A program made the position numbers and the translations under genes. A DNA stretch of 64,000 bases from the NCBI GenBank assembly GCA_030386875.1, contig CM059564.1:63717936-63781935 (forward strand), in the 5' to 3' direction. Position 1 is the stretch's first letter. Each line of letters starts with the position of its first letter. A model generated the notes under the pieces. The model worked only from the letters and a program-made list of their open reading frames with translations, had not been told where the DNA came from and searched no databases. This document shows positions 1 through 12,584 of this stretch, piece by piece. Origin of the DNA: Morinoia aosen (lineage: Eukaryota; Arthropoda; Malacostraca; Amphipoda; Talitridae).

Positions 1-2440
1 AGGTTTCTTTAAATTTGAACTGCTTTTCATTCACATAGTGCGGAATTTCACAGTTCTATGTTTCATTGTCTGTTTTTTCTTCTATGTCTTTTTGGTCTTT
101 ATCATTCTTTATCTTTATATCTTTATCTTTATCATTTTCATCTTTATCATTTTCAACTATTTTTTTTGTCACGTCAATTTCGCATTTATTTTTTGATCGA
201 CAACGTGCTACGTCACTTGCCTACCTGAATCGTATATAGAAACCCCTGTGTAATTGCGGGTTATTGTAATGATCGGAGGTTCTTGCATGCATCCCCTAGA
301 AGTTTTACTTATTCACGAATGTTTTACCTTTTCCTCCAATATCATATAGCATCTGAGGAGTTAGAAATACTTTCGTCTGCTCTGTGGTTGTAATCTTCGT
401 AACAGAAATTTTTGTTCTGATCTTTCTAAGCGTCCAAATCGATCCGGAAACATGTGCGTGCCTCAATATTTTAAAATCATTTTTAACTCGACCATACCAC
501 GAAATTGCTTCTGTAGTTTCACTGCCTAAAGAAATAATTGCTTTAAAAGTACTCGACAGATGTAAACGTGCCTTGAACTTCAAAACATGCAGAAGTGACG
601 CGTCCGGACCACCTTGCATCACTGTTCCCATGATTCTCTAGCTCTTGCTCCAGGCGCTGTCGCTGAAGAGTTGAGACAGGGCGGCGGCGAGTGAGATTTT
701 GACGCGGTTAGTTGCGGACCCTCGCTGGGGTTTGCGGGTAAATGGCTATCTCGTCCAGACGTGTCTCGTACTTCACAGTCTCGGTGCTGTCGCTATAAGA
801 TCGAAGCTCTGGTGGGCTTTGATGTGCGTGCTTAACCGAGGCCGTAAATAGAGGCCGTGTCAGATCAATGGGCCTAGATTTAGACACTATGAATGTAGCC
901 TAAAGTTTAGTTCACTTTTACTGCTCTCACTGCGACATATGTTCTCTGTTTACTGCCGGTCTGAGTGTGAGTAAATGAATGTTCCTATGAAGGCCTTGGA
1001 AAATTCGCTGGCGATTTTATCTCTCTCATTTGAAATACTGTCGCACGCTAGAGGTTTTATTTCGAAATGCGTTGGGAAATTATTTGCATCTGAAGTTTTT
1101 ATCTTCACCATATAAACCGGAATTTTTACTAGCGCTTTTAATGCCAAATAATTGCATCTGGTTTGAAAATTTTCAGGTCTCTTAGAACAGCTCGCCACTC
1201 CCCGATTATTAGTTGAAGGAATCGTTTTTTCTTGTAATAGCATGATAGACGCTATCTATACTCATTTAGTCGCTCGGATCTAGGCTTCAAAATATAACTG
1301 CTTGTTTTGCTGCGGTGCGTAGTTGCGTTTTTATAGTTTAATTCTTTTTTTGTGGGACGTGATGTGCGAAAATAAGTGAAACAATAATTCTATTTTCATG
1401 TGTCATCTACGCTGGAAAATGAGTGACATCGAATGAAGAAACCTAAACTTAGCAGCTCCTGTTTTCTTCCTTTCAAACGATTACGTACAATTCTGCTGCG
1501 CGTTCCTTGTATGAACATCTTCCACGTGGAGAGTTCATAGTTATGAACTTTTACAATTTTTTCGAGAACGACAACCGTAGCACAGATTTGATAGTTTAAA
1601 AGCGACGTGCACACAGATGAACGTAATTTCATACCCCAATCTTTAATTCTAGTACCCCGTTACTATTTCAGCTTGACTCTCGGTAGCTCTCTCTCATTTA
1701 GTTTACAAATAAACACTTTTTAGCAGTTTGCAGTTTAAATTTTTAAAACTGCGTTCACCAGTAACTCCAGGAAAATTAATTAGGAGTACAATAATTACGT
1801 ATAACCAGTGATTGTTTATAACCATTTTCACTGATAATAGTTTAAACATGTTTAAATCAAGATAGAAATATTGATTTCTTTGAAATCTACGTAAATATGT
1901 GTTCTCAATTTCATTTGTTTTAACCATGCATTGTGATACTGTCCACCGATTTTTTGTGACACTCATCTGTGCATAATATGAAGACGGTCTCATCCTCTCT
2001 TAATTCTACAATAAATTCGTGCGTAGTCCTCTTTATTCATGCGCTGCTCGCGCACAGCACGCATGTCCTGAACCGCACCTCACATGACGGCTCTCAGGTG
2101 AGCCTGATTGCTATCAGGATTTCCATAATATGAGTCATAACTTCTCCCTACAAGTAATATTGAGGCGCAAGAACACCATACCTTATGGCGACTTGTGAGA
2201 AAAGTTCCCATTGGATCTCCCTGAACTCTTGAGTTACTTACGATCACTTTTTTCCTGGGACTGTGCATGTGTTCCAGGCGCGGCCGGAGAAGTACTCCGA
2301 GAGCATTGGAATGGGAAGCCATGAAGATGATGGCGGTCTCAAGAAATGGCCGCGGTCAGCGGGCTACTTTTATTATGGGGCCTCTCTACCGGAGTCACGT
2401 TACTTCTGCTTGCAATGCGCCTGCTGGAATGTGCTCCGCG
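1..2440. other. Unassigned non-coding sequence, left end
   Basis: No open frame here is longer than about 110 codons and none resembles a protein I recognise. The left edge is T-rich. A GC- and CpG-rich patch lies at about 640-800, and another at about 2260-2400 just before the minisatellite. The second patch is open on both strands, but I see no convincing acceptor/donor pair or recognisable domain. It may simply be older unique sequence. Confidence 0.5.
105..172. repeat. Pyrimidine-rich TCTTTATCAT-like short tandem tract
   Basis: Imperfect repetition of TCTTTATC and TCATTTTC blocks forms a nearly pure pyrimidine/A tract that ends in a run of T. It is a degenerate microsatellite. It could act as a polypyrimidine tract, but no good CAG acceptor follows at once. 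Confidence 0.6.
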
Positions 2441-3507
2441 ATATTCTGGGTCGTATGTGGTGGTGCTGAGGTATTCTGGGTTGTGTGTTGCTGAGGTATT
2501 CTGGGTTGTGTGTTGCTGAGGTATTCTGGGATGTGTGTTGCTGAGGTATTCTGGGTTGTGTGTGGTGTGGTGGTGCTTAGGTATGCTGGGTTGTGTGTGG
2601 TGTGGTGGTGCTGACGTATTCTAGGTCGTGTGTGGCGTGGTGGTGCTGAGGTATTCTGGGTTGTGTGTGGTGTGGTGGTGCTGAGGTATTCTGGGTCGTG
2701 TGTGGTGTGGTGGTGCTGAGGTATTCTGGGTCGTGTGTGGTGTGGTGGTGCTGAGGTATTCTGGGTCGTGTGTGGTGTGGTGGTGCTGAGGTATTCTGGG
2801 TTGTGTGTGGTGCGGTGGTGCTGAGGTATTCTGGGTTGTGCGTGGTGTGGTGGTGCTGAGGTATTCTGGGTTGTGTGTGGTGCGGTGGTGCTGGGGTATT
2901 CTGGGTCGTGTGTGGTGCGGTGCTGCTGGGGTATTCTGGGTCGTGTGTGGTGCGGTGGTGCTGGGGTATTCTGGGTAGTGTGTGGTGTGGTGGTGCTGAG
3001 GTATTCTGGGTTGTGTGCGGCCTGGTGATGCTGAGGTATTCTGGGTTGTGTTGCTGAGGTATGCTGGGTTGTGTGTGGTGTGGTGATTGTGCTGCTGAGG
3101 TATTCTGGGTTGTTTGCAGCGTGGTGGTGCTGAGATATTCTGGATCGTGTGTGGCGTGGTGTTGCTGAGATATTCTGGGTCGTGTGTGGCGTGGTGGTAC
3201 TGAGGTATTCTGGGCTGCTTGTAGCGTGGTGGTGCTGAGATATGCTGGGTCGTGTGTGGTGTGGTGATTGTGCTGCTGAGGTATTCTGGGTTGTTTGCGG
3301 CGTGATGGTGCTGAGATATTCTGGGTCGTGTGTGGCGTGGTGGTATTGAGATATTCTGGGTCGTGTGTGGTGGTGCTGGGATATTCTGGGTTGTGTGTGG
3401 TGGTGCTGAGGTATTCTGGGTCCTGTGTGGCGTGGTGGTGCTGGGATATTTTGGGTTGTGTGTGGGGGTGCTGAGGTATTTTGGGTAGTGGTGCTGAGGC
3501 ATTCTGG
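2441..3507. repeat. 35-bp G/T-rich minisatellite, about 30 units
   Basis: Tandem units of about 35 bp contain GCTGAGGTATTCTGGG followed by a GTGTGTGGTGTGGTGGT block. Some are shortened to about 25 bp, mainly at the left end (2460-2560). A higher-order block with the variant GATTGTGCTGCTGAGG and TTGTTTGC(A/G)GCGTGG occurs twice, near 3085 and 3265, so segments of several units have been re-duplicated. The plus strand is strongly G/T-biased with many GG and GGG runs. Because 35 is not a multiple of 3 and the C/A-rich strand has no stop in any frame, the minus strand reads open for 387 codons as a His/Thr/Pro/Gln-rich string with a 35-residue period. I regard that ORF as a by-product of the repeat. 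Confidence 0.95.
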
Positions 3508-6500
3508 TTTTGCGTAGATCTTTGAACTTCTCTCTGAAATACGTTGCAAAATATGCACCTTCGTTCAGAACACTGGAATTACACGTATAGGTGATTCTAG
3601 TTCTCCCACTACGTATTCAGAATAATGTTTGAAGAACGCAGTTTAGTGTGGTCTACTTGGTTTAAGCGCTTCATTTTCGCTGCGTTTTCAGTCCACTGGG
3701 ATAGGAAAGGGTCCAAAAATGACGCTTGATGCTGTCAAGCTCTGAGCCAAAAATTACGCAGTTTAGATAATAATTATTACCTCTGAGAATGCTCCAGTTC
3801 ATTACATGAGGGAAAACGGAGTAAACTAAAAATAAAAAGTGAGAAAGTTTATAGAGTAATCTAATTCAGGATGAATTTCAGCCTTTTCAATTCTCACTCC
3901 TTAAGTAATTTTCAGAGACGACCTTCAGTAATTATCGAGATCAGCATCCTTTTGTGGAATTTTTGTGCCCGGGTGCGAAAAATAGACGAAACAATAATGT
4001 TAATTCCTGGCACAGTGCACGCAGCGAGCACATACCATTGCGCACGCCGGAGCTCGAGGCTTATAATGCATGAGAGGATGCCTGCACGTACCGCATTACG
4101 GGCGCGGCTGCAACTGTGCCCGTAATTCCAGGGGGCAGTGCGTCTTCATTTGGAGCAGTAATGGGCTGGCAAGAGATGTGTCTGCTGGAACGCCAAGCTC
4201 GTCCAGTTTATGTGGCCGCTCGCTCAAGTGCGCGCCTCACTTCCGCTTTATCTAGGCAACTGTTGCCAGCTTACGCAAATGTGAGATTCTAAGTGACCAA
4301 TATCTCCGTGGTTCTGAATTGTATCGTTTTCTCATGAACGACTGCGCTTCTCTTGTTCCAGTGAAGCTCGAGTCGCCGGAATGAGTACGGGAAAAATGAT
4401 GTTGGCTTCAGTCTGTACTTCATTGTGTTTCGTCTCGAATATCAGTCGAGCCAGTAATTAAGTTATTTTTGCTTAGTGACTAAATGTGCCTGATACCAAT
4501 ATACTCATTTTTCAAACTTTTTACGCTTATTTTACAATTTTGATTTAATGGCTACATACATCTTAGTTTCTGTAAAATGTTCTATATCTGACGGAAGTTT
4601 CCATTTCTAATATCCGTAAGTATTGTGATGAGCATTCACTACTTACGATAAGTATAAACAATTATATATTTTGTGCTGTCGCTCTTGCTTGGTTGCCGTG
4701 CTCGGAACGCATCTAATTACAGCACTTCACAAGGCGTGTTGTCAGTCATCGTAAAGCGCGAGAGTCAAGGTTGAACGAAACTCGTGCACATTATGGACCA
4801 GCGTGACTGTTCCATGTTAATGAGACCTGTTGCTGTGCGCCTCCAACTACCCTCTCCTAATTAGACGTTTATTCGCTTGCTAACGAGAAGCTGAAGCCTC
4901 CCACCGAGCTCTGCAAGTCTGCTCCTCCACCGATCAGGCCTCCTCTTCCTTCCCTGCTTCAAATTATTCCTGTGCAATTTTGCTCAAATTATTCTACGAG
5001 GCACTTCTGTTTTGAAATTATACGCAATCTTAGCTCGCTTTCTAGGCTCTAAGAAGCTAACAAAGAATCTCTTCTTCTTCTTCCTGCTGCGCTGAGAGGC
5101 GTCTTTGTTGCGTTTCAATGTTCTCCATTTCATTATATAAACTCGAGGTCTCTGAACTAGCCGATCTTTGATGACTGAGTGGTCTCGTGGATGTTATTTT
5201 GTAATAGGAGACTGATTAGACTATCTTTCGTTGCTGACATGGCCTTCGACTTCGCTTTTTTGTGCTAAAGAATTTATTTAGGTATTCTCTACAACAGATA
5301 CGGCCTTCTGTTTGCTCCAGTGCAGTGAAGTAGACATGATCATTTGCTGTTTTTGTTGAAAGTCGCTGAAATGGGTATTATGAGGCTGACGTCGGTCTTA
5401 TGGTTTGGCTATTCGGAATTTCTTTCCATATTGGTGAATGGTGAATGGTGAATGGCTGCCTTCTTCCCTTTCATGTCATTCATCGTAGTGTGTCTGTTCT
5501 AGCGTACTTCTCTCGTGATGTGTGACGTGTTGCATTTTGCCACCCATTTGAATAATTTCATAATTATTTTATCTAGCGGTAGTTGCAGATTCATCGTCGA
5601 AGTTGCTCGAGAGGCCTTTTCGCTCTCATGCGCGGTGTTTTAAGAATTTACGCGCGTCACGGTTCCTGAGATTTACTTTTAGTTAAGTTTGGGTTAGAAT
5701 CTCAAGGGGCCTGATGTGTTCAGACATCATAGAGTATCGCTATTTCATTCTTGTTCTTTATTTTTATCATTTTTGTTATTTTAGCCTTCAATTTGCACAT
5801 GAGCAGTACGATGCTCTTTCTCTTATAACAGAGTGAGAGAAATTCAGTCATACGTTATGAATGCTTTGAAAAACTGGTATACGAGCAGGTAAATGATGTT
5901 TTTGGCTTTCTTTGTCTTAGTATGGGAGAGTTTCTCGTAAATATGCATCGTATTTTTTGTGAGGTGAGGTAAGTTTTTAGTAGCTGGTGTATTGTGATCT
6001 TTGTGTCGAAGCTGGTTCATGAACTTCTGGTGCTGGTGTAGAGGTGATATTCATTCACTCTCAGCTTTAATGGAGCCGATCAGTAATTTGTGATCATTGG
6101 CTACACTTCCTTTGAAAACGTTCTTGCTCGACCGAGAGTTGTATTTGTGTAGTCAAGATGAATTGCCAGGGTTTCGATTATCGTCTGGTGATTCAGCATC
6201 AGTTTTGGCATCAGTTAGAATTTCTCCACACCTCCAACTGTCTTAGAAGATCAGAGCGCTGTGAAGTTCTCGGTAGAGAAAAACGTGCATTGTGTTGTCA
6301 TTTGTTAGTAGCATGCAGAATATCTACCATAAATGATGGAATGATTTCCTTTCGAGTCTAGGAAGAAAAATGTGTGGTTCTAATATTGTAACTGAGAGAA
6401 AAAGTTTCAGTCATGTATTATTGTTTGACTATTGGGCCTCGTAATGTAATAAAAATTAGTTTTTATGGAAGGTTTCCTCATGATTTCATAGATTTATTTT

Positions 6501-7690
6501 TTGTTGTTGTGAAACAGTAGAGATTTATTCGTTCTAGAATGTTCCCTGCATCGAAAAATGGTGCTGAAAACGTCAACGGACTTGTTTGCCCCCTCGAAAT
6601 TACCACACATTCAAACCCCCTCGCACTCGACGCGAGTAAAGTCAAGTTCCTCGTATTACACTTGGAGAATATCACCGAGCCGTGATCTCAGGACGCTTAA
6701 GTGCTGTGTCACGAGAAGTACTGATAGCAGAGGCAGCCAAGATGTGCCCTGGGCCCCCTACGACGCAACTGCTCATTACAGACTCCCCTCATTCGTAGCT
6801 GTCACTGGGCACGACACGCCTTCTTTCCTTCCATCGCGTATCTTCTGTCTTTACCTGCCGATAATAACTGCGGGAGCTTTGCATGATGCCTTGGACCAGT
6901 GCAGTGCGTCTGCCTCTGCTGCTAATGCACTTTTAGGAGTCTGTTTTGCAGCAAGAGAAGATAACTTAGACACCGCAGCTGTTTGGACATCACTCCCATG
7001 GCTTGACTCTCTGCTCAGGATTAGTAGACTGGCCTCTTAACTTCTGGCTTAGTGCAGTTCGTGTGGCTCCTTGTGACGCTACCATATACTTTTTACAAGC
7101 CGCTCAGACTGTTAATAACTTTGCTGTAGATTATAGCTCCTCGTTCCGTACTCGAGTAGAGCGAACTGAGTTTTGAAGTTCGTATTTTTAGCGTCTGAAA
7201 AGTGGTTGCTCGTACTTAGCTACCGCGCTTGAGTTGTGAGGTGTGCGCAAGTTATGTCTGCTTCATGTGTGGAGTTTCATTGTGATCAGGATGTATGTTA
7301 TCATGAATATTTTATGTTCTTCTCTCTGTACACATGTCTCGTGGGATTTGATTTAAGTGCTTGATGAACCAAGTTGTAGATGTAATTAGAGTTGAAGATT
7401 TGTTACTAATGATATATTGAAACTCAAAAATCTTTGATAAGTCTTTGACGCACAATTGTCTAAGAATTACTTGAATTCTACGTGATTAACGCAGAAAAAT
7501 ATTTATCAAAAACAATTTGACTAACAAACTTGTCAAATTTTTTATGTTTCACATTTCACACTATTTTGAACATAGTTAAATTCTGTGCTCGCCAAGTCGG
7601 GTCTACAATGGGTAAACGTAACATTTTACCCGTGTGTTGTGTTTGTTGCAATTAACTTCAACTTCTGTCTAATAAACCTTGACTGAAATT
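3508..7690. other. Unassigned sequence with a CpG-rich island
   Basis: Mostly AT-rich unique sequence. About 4010-4270 is clearly GC- and CpG-rich and could be a regulatory island. A short (GGTGAAT)3 tandem lies at 5433-5455. A 160-codon plus-strand frame at 6558-7040 is the longest non-repetitive ORF in the window, but its translation shows no domain and no convincing splice context, so I do not call it a gene. Confidence 0.4.
5433..5455. repeat. 7-bp tandem repeat (GGTGAAT)3
   Basis: Three consecutive GGTGAAT units. This is a short microsatellite with no other visible role. Confidence 0.8.
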
Positions 7691-7718
7691 TAACCTTGTT
7701 TATTTTTTTCTATCGCAG

Positions 7719-7747
7719 GTGCGTCATCCAGCCTGCCTCTGGAGGCC
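7719..7747 (+). other. Candidate 29-nt microexon or recursive-splice site
   Basis: A T-rich tract ending in TTTTTTTCTATCGCAG provides a near-consensus 3' splice site ending at 7718. The next bases are GTGCGT, so CAG|GTGCGT could itself serve as a 5' splice site. Such juxtaposed acceptor/donor sites are the hallmark of recursive (ratchet) splicing in very long introns. A second donor, GTGAGT, starts at 7748 and would define a GC-rich 29-nt exon. The three frames of this exon are all open. Only the splice-like sequences are seen; use of the site is inference. The -1 base of the downstream donor is C, not the preferred G, and single good sites arise by chance in a 64-kb window. Confidence 0.3.
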
Positions 7748-7759
7748 GTGAGTGTTACC

Positions 7760-10700
7760 TTAAGCTGTTTCTTGTAGAGTCATTCTTTATTTTACGCTCT
7801 TCTAGCGGTAGAACGTAGTGCAGAATCGGAATGTTTAGGTTTCAAAAGAGAAAAAGGTAAGCACATCAGTGGCCTGTTATCTTTGCTCCTTCCCATCATG
7901 CTTCTGTACTAAGACGTGTTGAGTGTGTATTTTATGAAAACATTTGGTAGTTCATAGTTCGTTTTGTGAAAAACTTTAAGTATAGATACGAATAGAAAAT
8001 TGTTCGTGCAATTTATTAACGATACCCGCATTACTTTTATGACAAGTGTATAGCGTTTCAATCATTATATCTTCAAAGTGTACGCTATATTTATTGTGCT
8101 TTGGATGATATGAATGACTTAAGTGGTAAATGACACGGTTTTTAATGCACATATTCGTTATATTTTGTGCATTGTTCAAGTTTGTCTTTCCCCAAGCTGC
8201 TTTTCTGTTCTCTTCCATCGTAAAAGCTCGTATATTTTACCCAGCATTGCATTTCTCGCAAATTTGTCAACATTTTCGACAATTTTCTGTCGCGTACATT
8301 TTTGAAGGCGACTCCTGTCCCTTCACTGCCGTCCTCCAATGGCGAGCCTATTCCGTGCACGCTTTCTTGACAATTTTTTGTCGAAAATTGGCCAAGTTTT
8401 TGGGCGTTACGTTGATTTCATCCTACATTGAACATGTCCACTCAAACTTCAATATCTGGCCTTGCACAAACTTTGTAGCGATTCCATTTACTCGGTATGA
8501 GTTAATCCGACAAAATTTCTTTCTAAATTTGACGGCTTAGGCCGCGTCGGGTGTAGGCTTAGGGTTTCTGCTGAGACCGGTGATGTTTAAGCCCAGGGGC
8601 TGGCAGCCCTCAACTTTAGCTCAAGTTTGTTTGATAAACTTGAGCTAAAAAGTGCCTATAATGGCCAAAGTTGAGCGAGTTTAGAAACAAGCCTTGCATT
8701 ACAGTTATCTTCAGTGTATGATGGTCGCAAGCGCGCGATGATGCTTTCTTTTCCCCGCTGTTCTCTCTAATATTATTGTTTTAGTTGATGAAAAATGGCC
8801 GACCTGTCCGCTGAAAGAATGATGGATCGCCGCCTGCCGCAAGCAATGGATTCTTGCTGAAATTGAGAACGTGGCGTTAATCTTTTCAGATTGTATCGAC
8901 TCGAGTTGCTCGACATCATAGATTTTGTTCCCCACGGCTCTTGAACCTTCGTAGTCCGTTGGTGTGCAATAGAATTGCTACGTAATAACAAATGTTTGTT
9001 ATCGTTGTTGCCCATTGAACGCTGTAAACTAATATCGCGGTACGTTTTATCTTCTTAAGAAATTTGCGTTTGTGACCTTCTTTGTTTTGGAAGCGTTGTT
9101 CTGTCGAGAAAGTTGAGCCTGTCATCTTGGTGTCATCTGGTGCGTGGGGAAAGTAAGCATAGACAGAAACATCGTTTGAGCGACTTTTTCTCAAACGCCA
9201 CCACTCCTTCTTTGCGGGATCTATTTTGAACCAGAATTTTTTATACGATAATTCAAGATTTGGCCCTAGCTTGTAACGAAAATGGGCTTGTATTGCACAT
9301 TTTTTTACATGCAGTGCCTAATATTAAATACTTATACGCGTTAGGTATGGTCGTCAAAAATCTTTTTATTCGTAACTTAACCTCTTTCACTGCTTGAATT
9401 TTATTTAGTCTTCTGGAGAGAAAGCATTTTTTTGTGCTTTCACTCGCCTTCTGAATGCTTTTCTGGGATGAGAAAATGCTAAAATTGACATGCTCCGTAC
9501 GTCGGCTGGCGATCTGCAAATAGCATTCTTATTGAATTGAACTACGCTAAGATAGTCCATCTTGATGCTCTTATTTGTATGCATTCGAGGCATCAAGTAA
9601 CCGCGTGCTCCATGACAACGCCGGCTTTGCTTGCTCGCGCTCGCTCACATCTCCCGAGTCTACTTTGCTGCTCACAGCTCCCGCCTGACAAATGAGATTC
9701 TTGTCTTTTATTGGGCTCTCTCGCTTGTCTCGACAGATCTGAGCTTGTCTAAGTTGTTGTTAATTCTGCGGTAGGCCTCATTAGACGTCTTCACTGCTGC
9801 GCGCAGACTCGCTGCTGTATGATGCCGCCCTACGGATTTATGCTTGCACTGGCTTTTAATTTTCGTTGACTGTATTTTTTTAGGAAAATTGTTATTGCAT
9901 GTGTACTGTAATCCCTGGGTCAAATCTGGCTCGTGATCATTTTGAGCTGCTGTGTGGCCTTGCGTGATGCTCTTTATGCAAGATGATAATTTCATGCACT
10001 ATGTTGTCAGTGTCATTTTCGAATATATTGAGCATCACTCTCTTACCTTATTTACGGCATAGGAAGTATAGTACGGTTATGCTGTGCATGTTTTGTGCTG
10101 AAATAAACTAGGTATTACTTTTTATGTCTCACGGAGGACCTTTGAGTGTGTCCGTTGCCTCAAATTTTGGTATAGCAAACTTTCTTTTGAATCTGGCCTA
10201 AAATTAACGAATGTCTTCGTCTGAGTCGAGGTGACGTTATCTAGTTGTTTTGAGATTCAAAGTGTCTTGGCAGGTTGATTTAACGTTCACATTGTCTTCA
10301 AAAACCTCACATCTTTGCGATGAAACAATTTTTGTTGTTGCAAATGCACTCGACGGCTAGAATATGTTGTTACGCTAAAATGCTTGCTTTGAGCAATGTT
10401 GGCTAAAAAGATATTTGCTTTGTTGGTTATTAGCGAAGGGTCAAATACCTGACATGAACAGCATCGACGATATAAAGAAGGGAATTACCAGCTCTAGAAT
10501 CCTTTTATTTCTGGAGTATTCATTATGCATTATGTTATGCAGAATTGATCTCGAGAATCCGAAACCTTTACCTTGCTTCCTTATGTTCGATCAAAACGCT
10601 ATATCTTTTACTAAAGGTTCTGTGATTGTTAACACTACTCATAACTTGATTAACCATGTATGCGATGTCCATTCGAGTCGTTCAATTTGAAATAACGCAT

Positions 10701-12569
10701 TTCAGGGTTTTGCTTATGATCATTTCCACCTTCTCTAGTCCTTCTCTTCGTGCACGTGATCAAAAGGTTCAACAGATTGTCCAGCTGCTGCGATATACTG
10801 GACATTTATTTCCTTCAAGGTTCGCACTCAGAGCTCGTGTCTAACCAATCATGGTAAATTCCATCCCAACGACTGCCGCCACTACGTGTTCTTGGGCGTA
10901 GATTTCTTGTCCTGCTTGGCCCACTCATCTTCAACTCCGGACTTTGTCTCTTTCTTCAAGACAACATCGGCGACTTGCGTGCTGTGCGACGGAGGCAAAA
11001 GTTTGCGAAGGGAAAATACCGCGATCACTTCCAAGGCTGCCCTTTTGTTTGCCAAAGGAAAACCGAGTGTTTGAACAATAACTTGCTCTTGAAATTTTTA
11101 CTCAAAAACATCGATGAAATGTTACCTTGGTAGCCCCGGGAGGGCCAAGGCTTGTTTCTGTTCAGGAAGCGTCGTCACGCAACTCCTGCTTATCCTTGAA
11201 TGATTTTCGTGGAAAGTTTCGTGGTACATTGGCCTCTAATGTTTCTTTTTGACGAGTTGAGCTTCATCGTTTTTCCACTAGGTGTTGTGCAGGTGTTGTT
11301 CCGTCTAACATGTTACGTAGACGCTGACCTGATCACATTTTATCCGAGTGAAGTTTACCTAATTGTTCACAAAACCTTAATGATGCTTCGCGAAAGAAGC
11401 TTCCTTTTTGTGTAGCCACTATTTACTGACGAAGTCAAAACTCTCCATGTGGATTTTGCATTCGCATCTGGAGCTTTGAAAAATAAGTTATTGTCTATAA
11501 AATCAGAAGTTAGGGAACTAGAAAGATGTTTTCGGAAATTCTTGAGGCCCACTAGTTAAACGCAATTGAGGCAGAGGTTTTCCAATCCTTGACAGTTTTC
11601 ATGAAATGAATTGTAATCGATTGTAATCATGCCAATCTTCTCAAAAACTTTATGAAGTTGAAAATTTAACGTGTACCCTTGAAGTTGTTTATTTCCGACA
11701 GTATTCGAAATAGACTTGCTAACATGATAACCTCATCCAACTGAAGCATGGCAACAATTTTAAAATCTGGTCGCCTCCAGCTATGCAAATAACTGTGCTG
11801 GTAGCGTGTACCTGAGGCAAGCGGATTTGTTTGAAACCTTGTATATTTGTGTTTAGAGCACGGTGGGCAGCGTTTGAACACGGGGTAGACGTAATGATGT
11901 CATTTGCGTAGTATATACTTAACCCGTCCTTGCATCTCACACAATCCAGCGTCCTGTGACTTCCTCCGTCCTCAGGGCGCTGATTATCTCAGCCGTGAAC
12001 CCGTGCAGCGAGAACGTAGAGATCCTGTCTTTTCTTCCATATCCTGCGACCTTGTGTCATCCTGCTATAGTTCCAGATCATGTGATCCCACGTGTGTTCC
12101 TACCGTAGTTGTGCTTTTGATGCTTCGTGAGAATATTAGCCTTATTGTATTCCTTGCTGGCGTTTTCATGTCCTTTACCTGATTGCATGGTTGGGCAAAT
12201 TAGAGATGTAATATTTTTTCTATTTTTTTTGCGTAGTAGTTAAAATTATAATAGGGCTCCGTAAATCATTGTATTCACCTGAAACCTCGAAGACGTATCA
12301 ATCTAAAACGCGAGCCAAGATATATTCATAACATTTTTAAAGTGCTTCTGTTATCGCTGATTCCAGGAACTTCAACTTGGATGGTTTCAGACGTAATTTC
12401 AAGGGTTTGATAACAGGTGAATAAACGATAACCAGGCGTCTCATGAACGATTGCAATGGCTCTGTGAAAGGCAGCTCGGACTGGAAGAAGAATCTAATAA
12501 TCCAAGGAAATGATCAAATTGTTAGACCGTGAGTGTATTTGAACGCCTGTCTACACCATTTGCATTTAA
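7760..12569. other. Unassigned AT-rich sequence
   Basis: Short overlapping frames on both strands, none with a recognisable product. It contains the hairpin at 8615-8649. A CpG-richer patch lies at about 9600-9690 and another near 10900-11050. No dispersed family A copy is seen here. Confidence 0.45.
8615..8649. repeat. Perfect 14-bp inverted repeat, 7-nt loop
   Basis: Left arm TTTAGCTCAAGTTT (8615-8628) and right arm AAACTTGAGCTAAA (8636-8649) are exact reverse complements separated by GTTTGAT. CTCAACTTT just upstream can also pair with AAAGTTGAG at about 8667, so alternative foldings exist. It may be a decayed fold-back element or a local hairpin. Confidence 0.75.
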
Positions 12570-12584
12570 AACTACCTCATATTA
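12570..12584 (+). repeat. Target-site duplication of copy 1, left arm
   Basis: AACTACCTCATATTA occurs here and again exactly at 12952-12966, directly bordering the retroposon on both sides. Confidence 0.9.

Noticed and set aside
2395-3558. 387-codon minus-strand ORF
   Set aside because: It lies almost wholly in the 35-bp minisatellite and exists because the repeat has no stops in any reverse frame. The unit length is not a multiple of three and no domain is present.
6558-7040. 160-codon plus-strand ORF, the longest outside repeats
   Set aside because: Translation shows no recognisable domain, composition looks random and no splice or promoter context supports it. One ORF of this length is expected by chance in a window this size.
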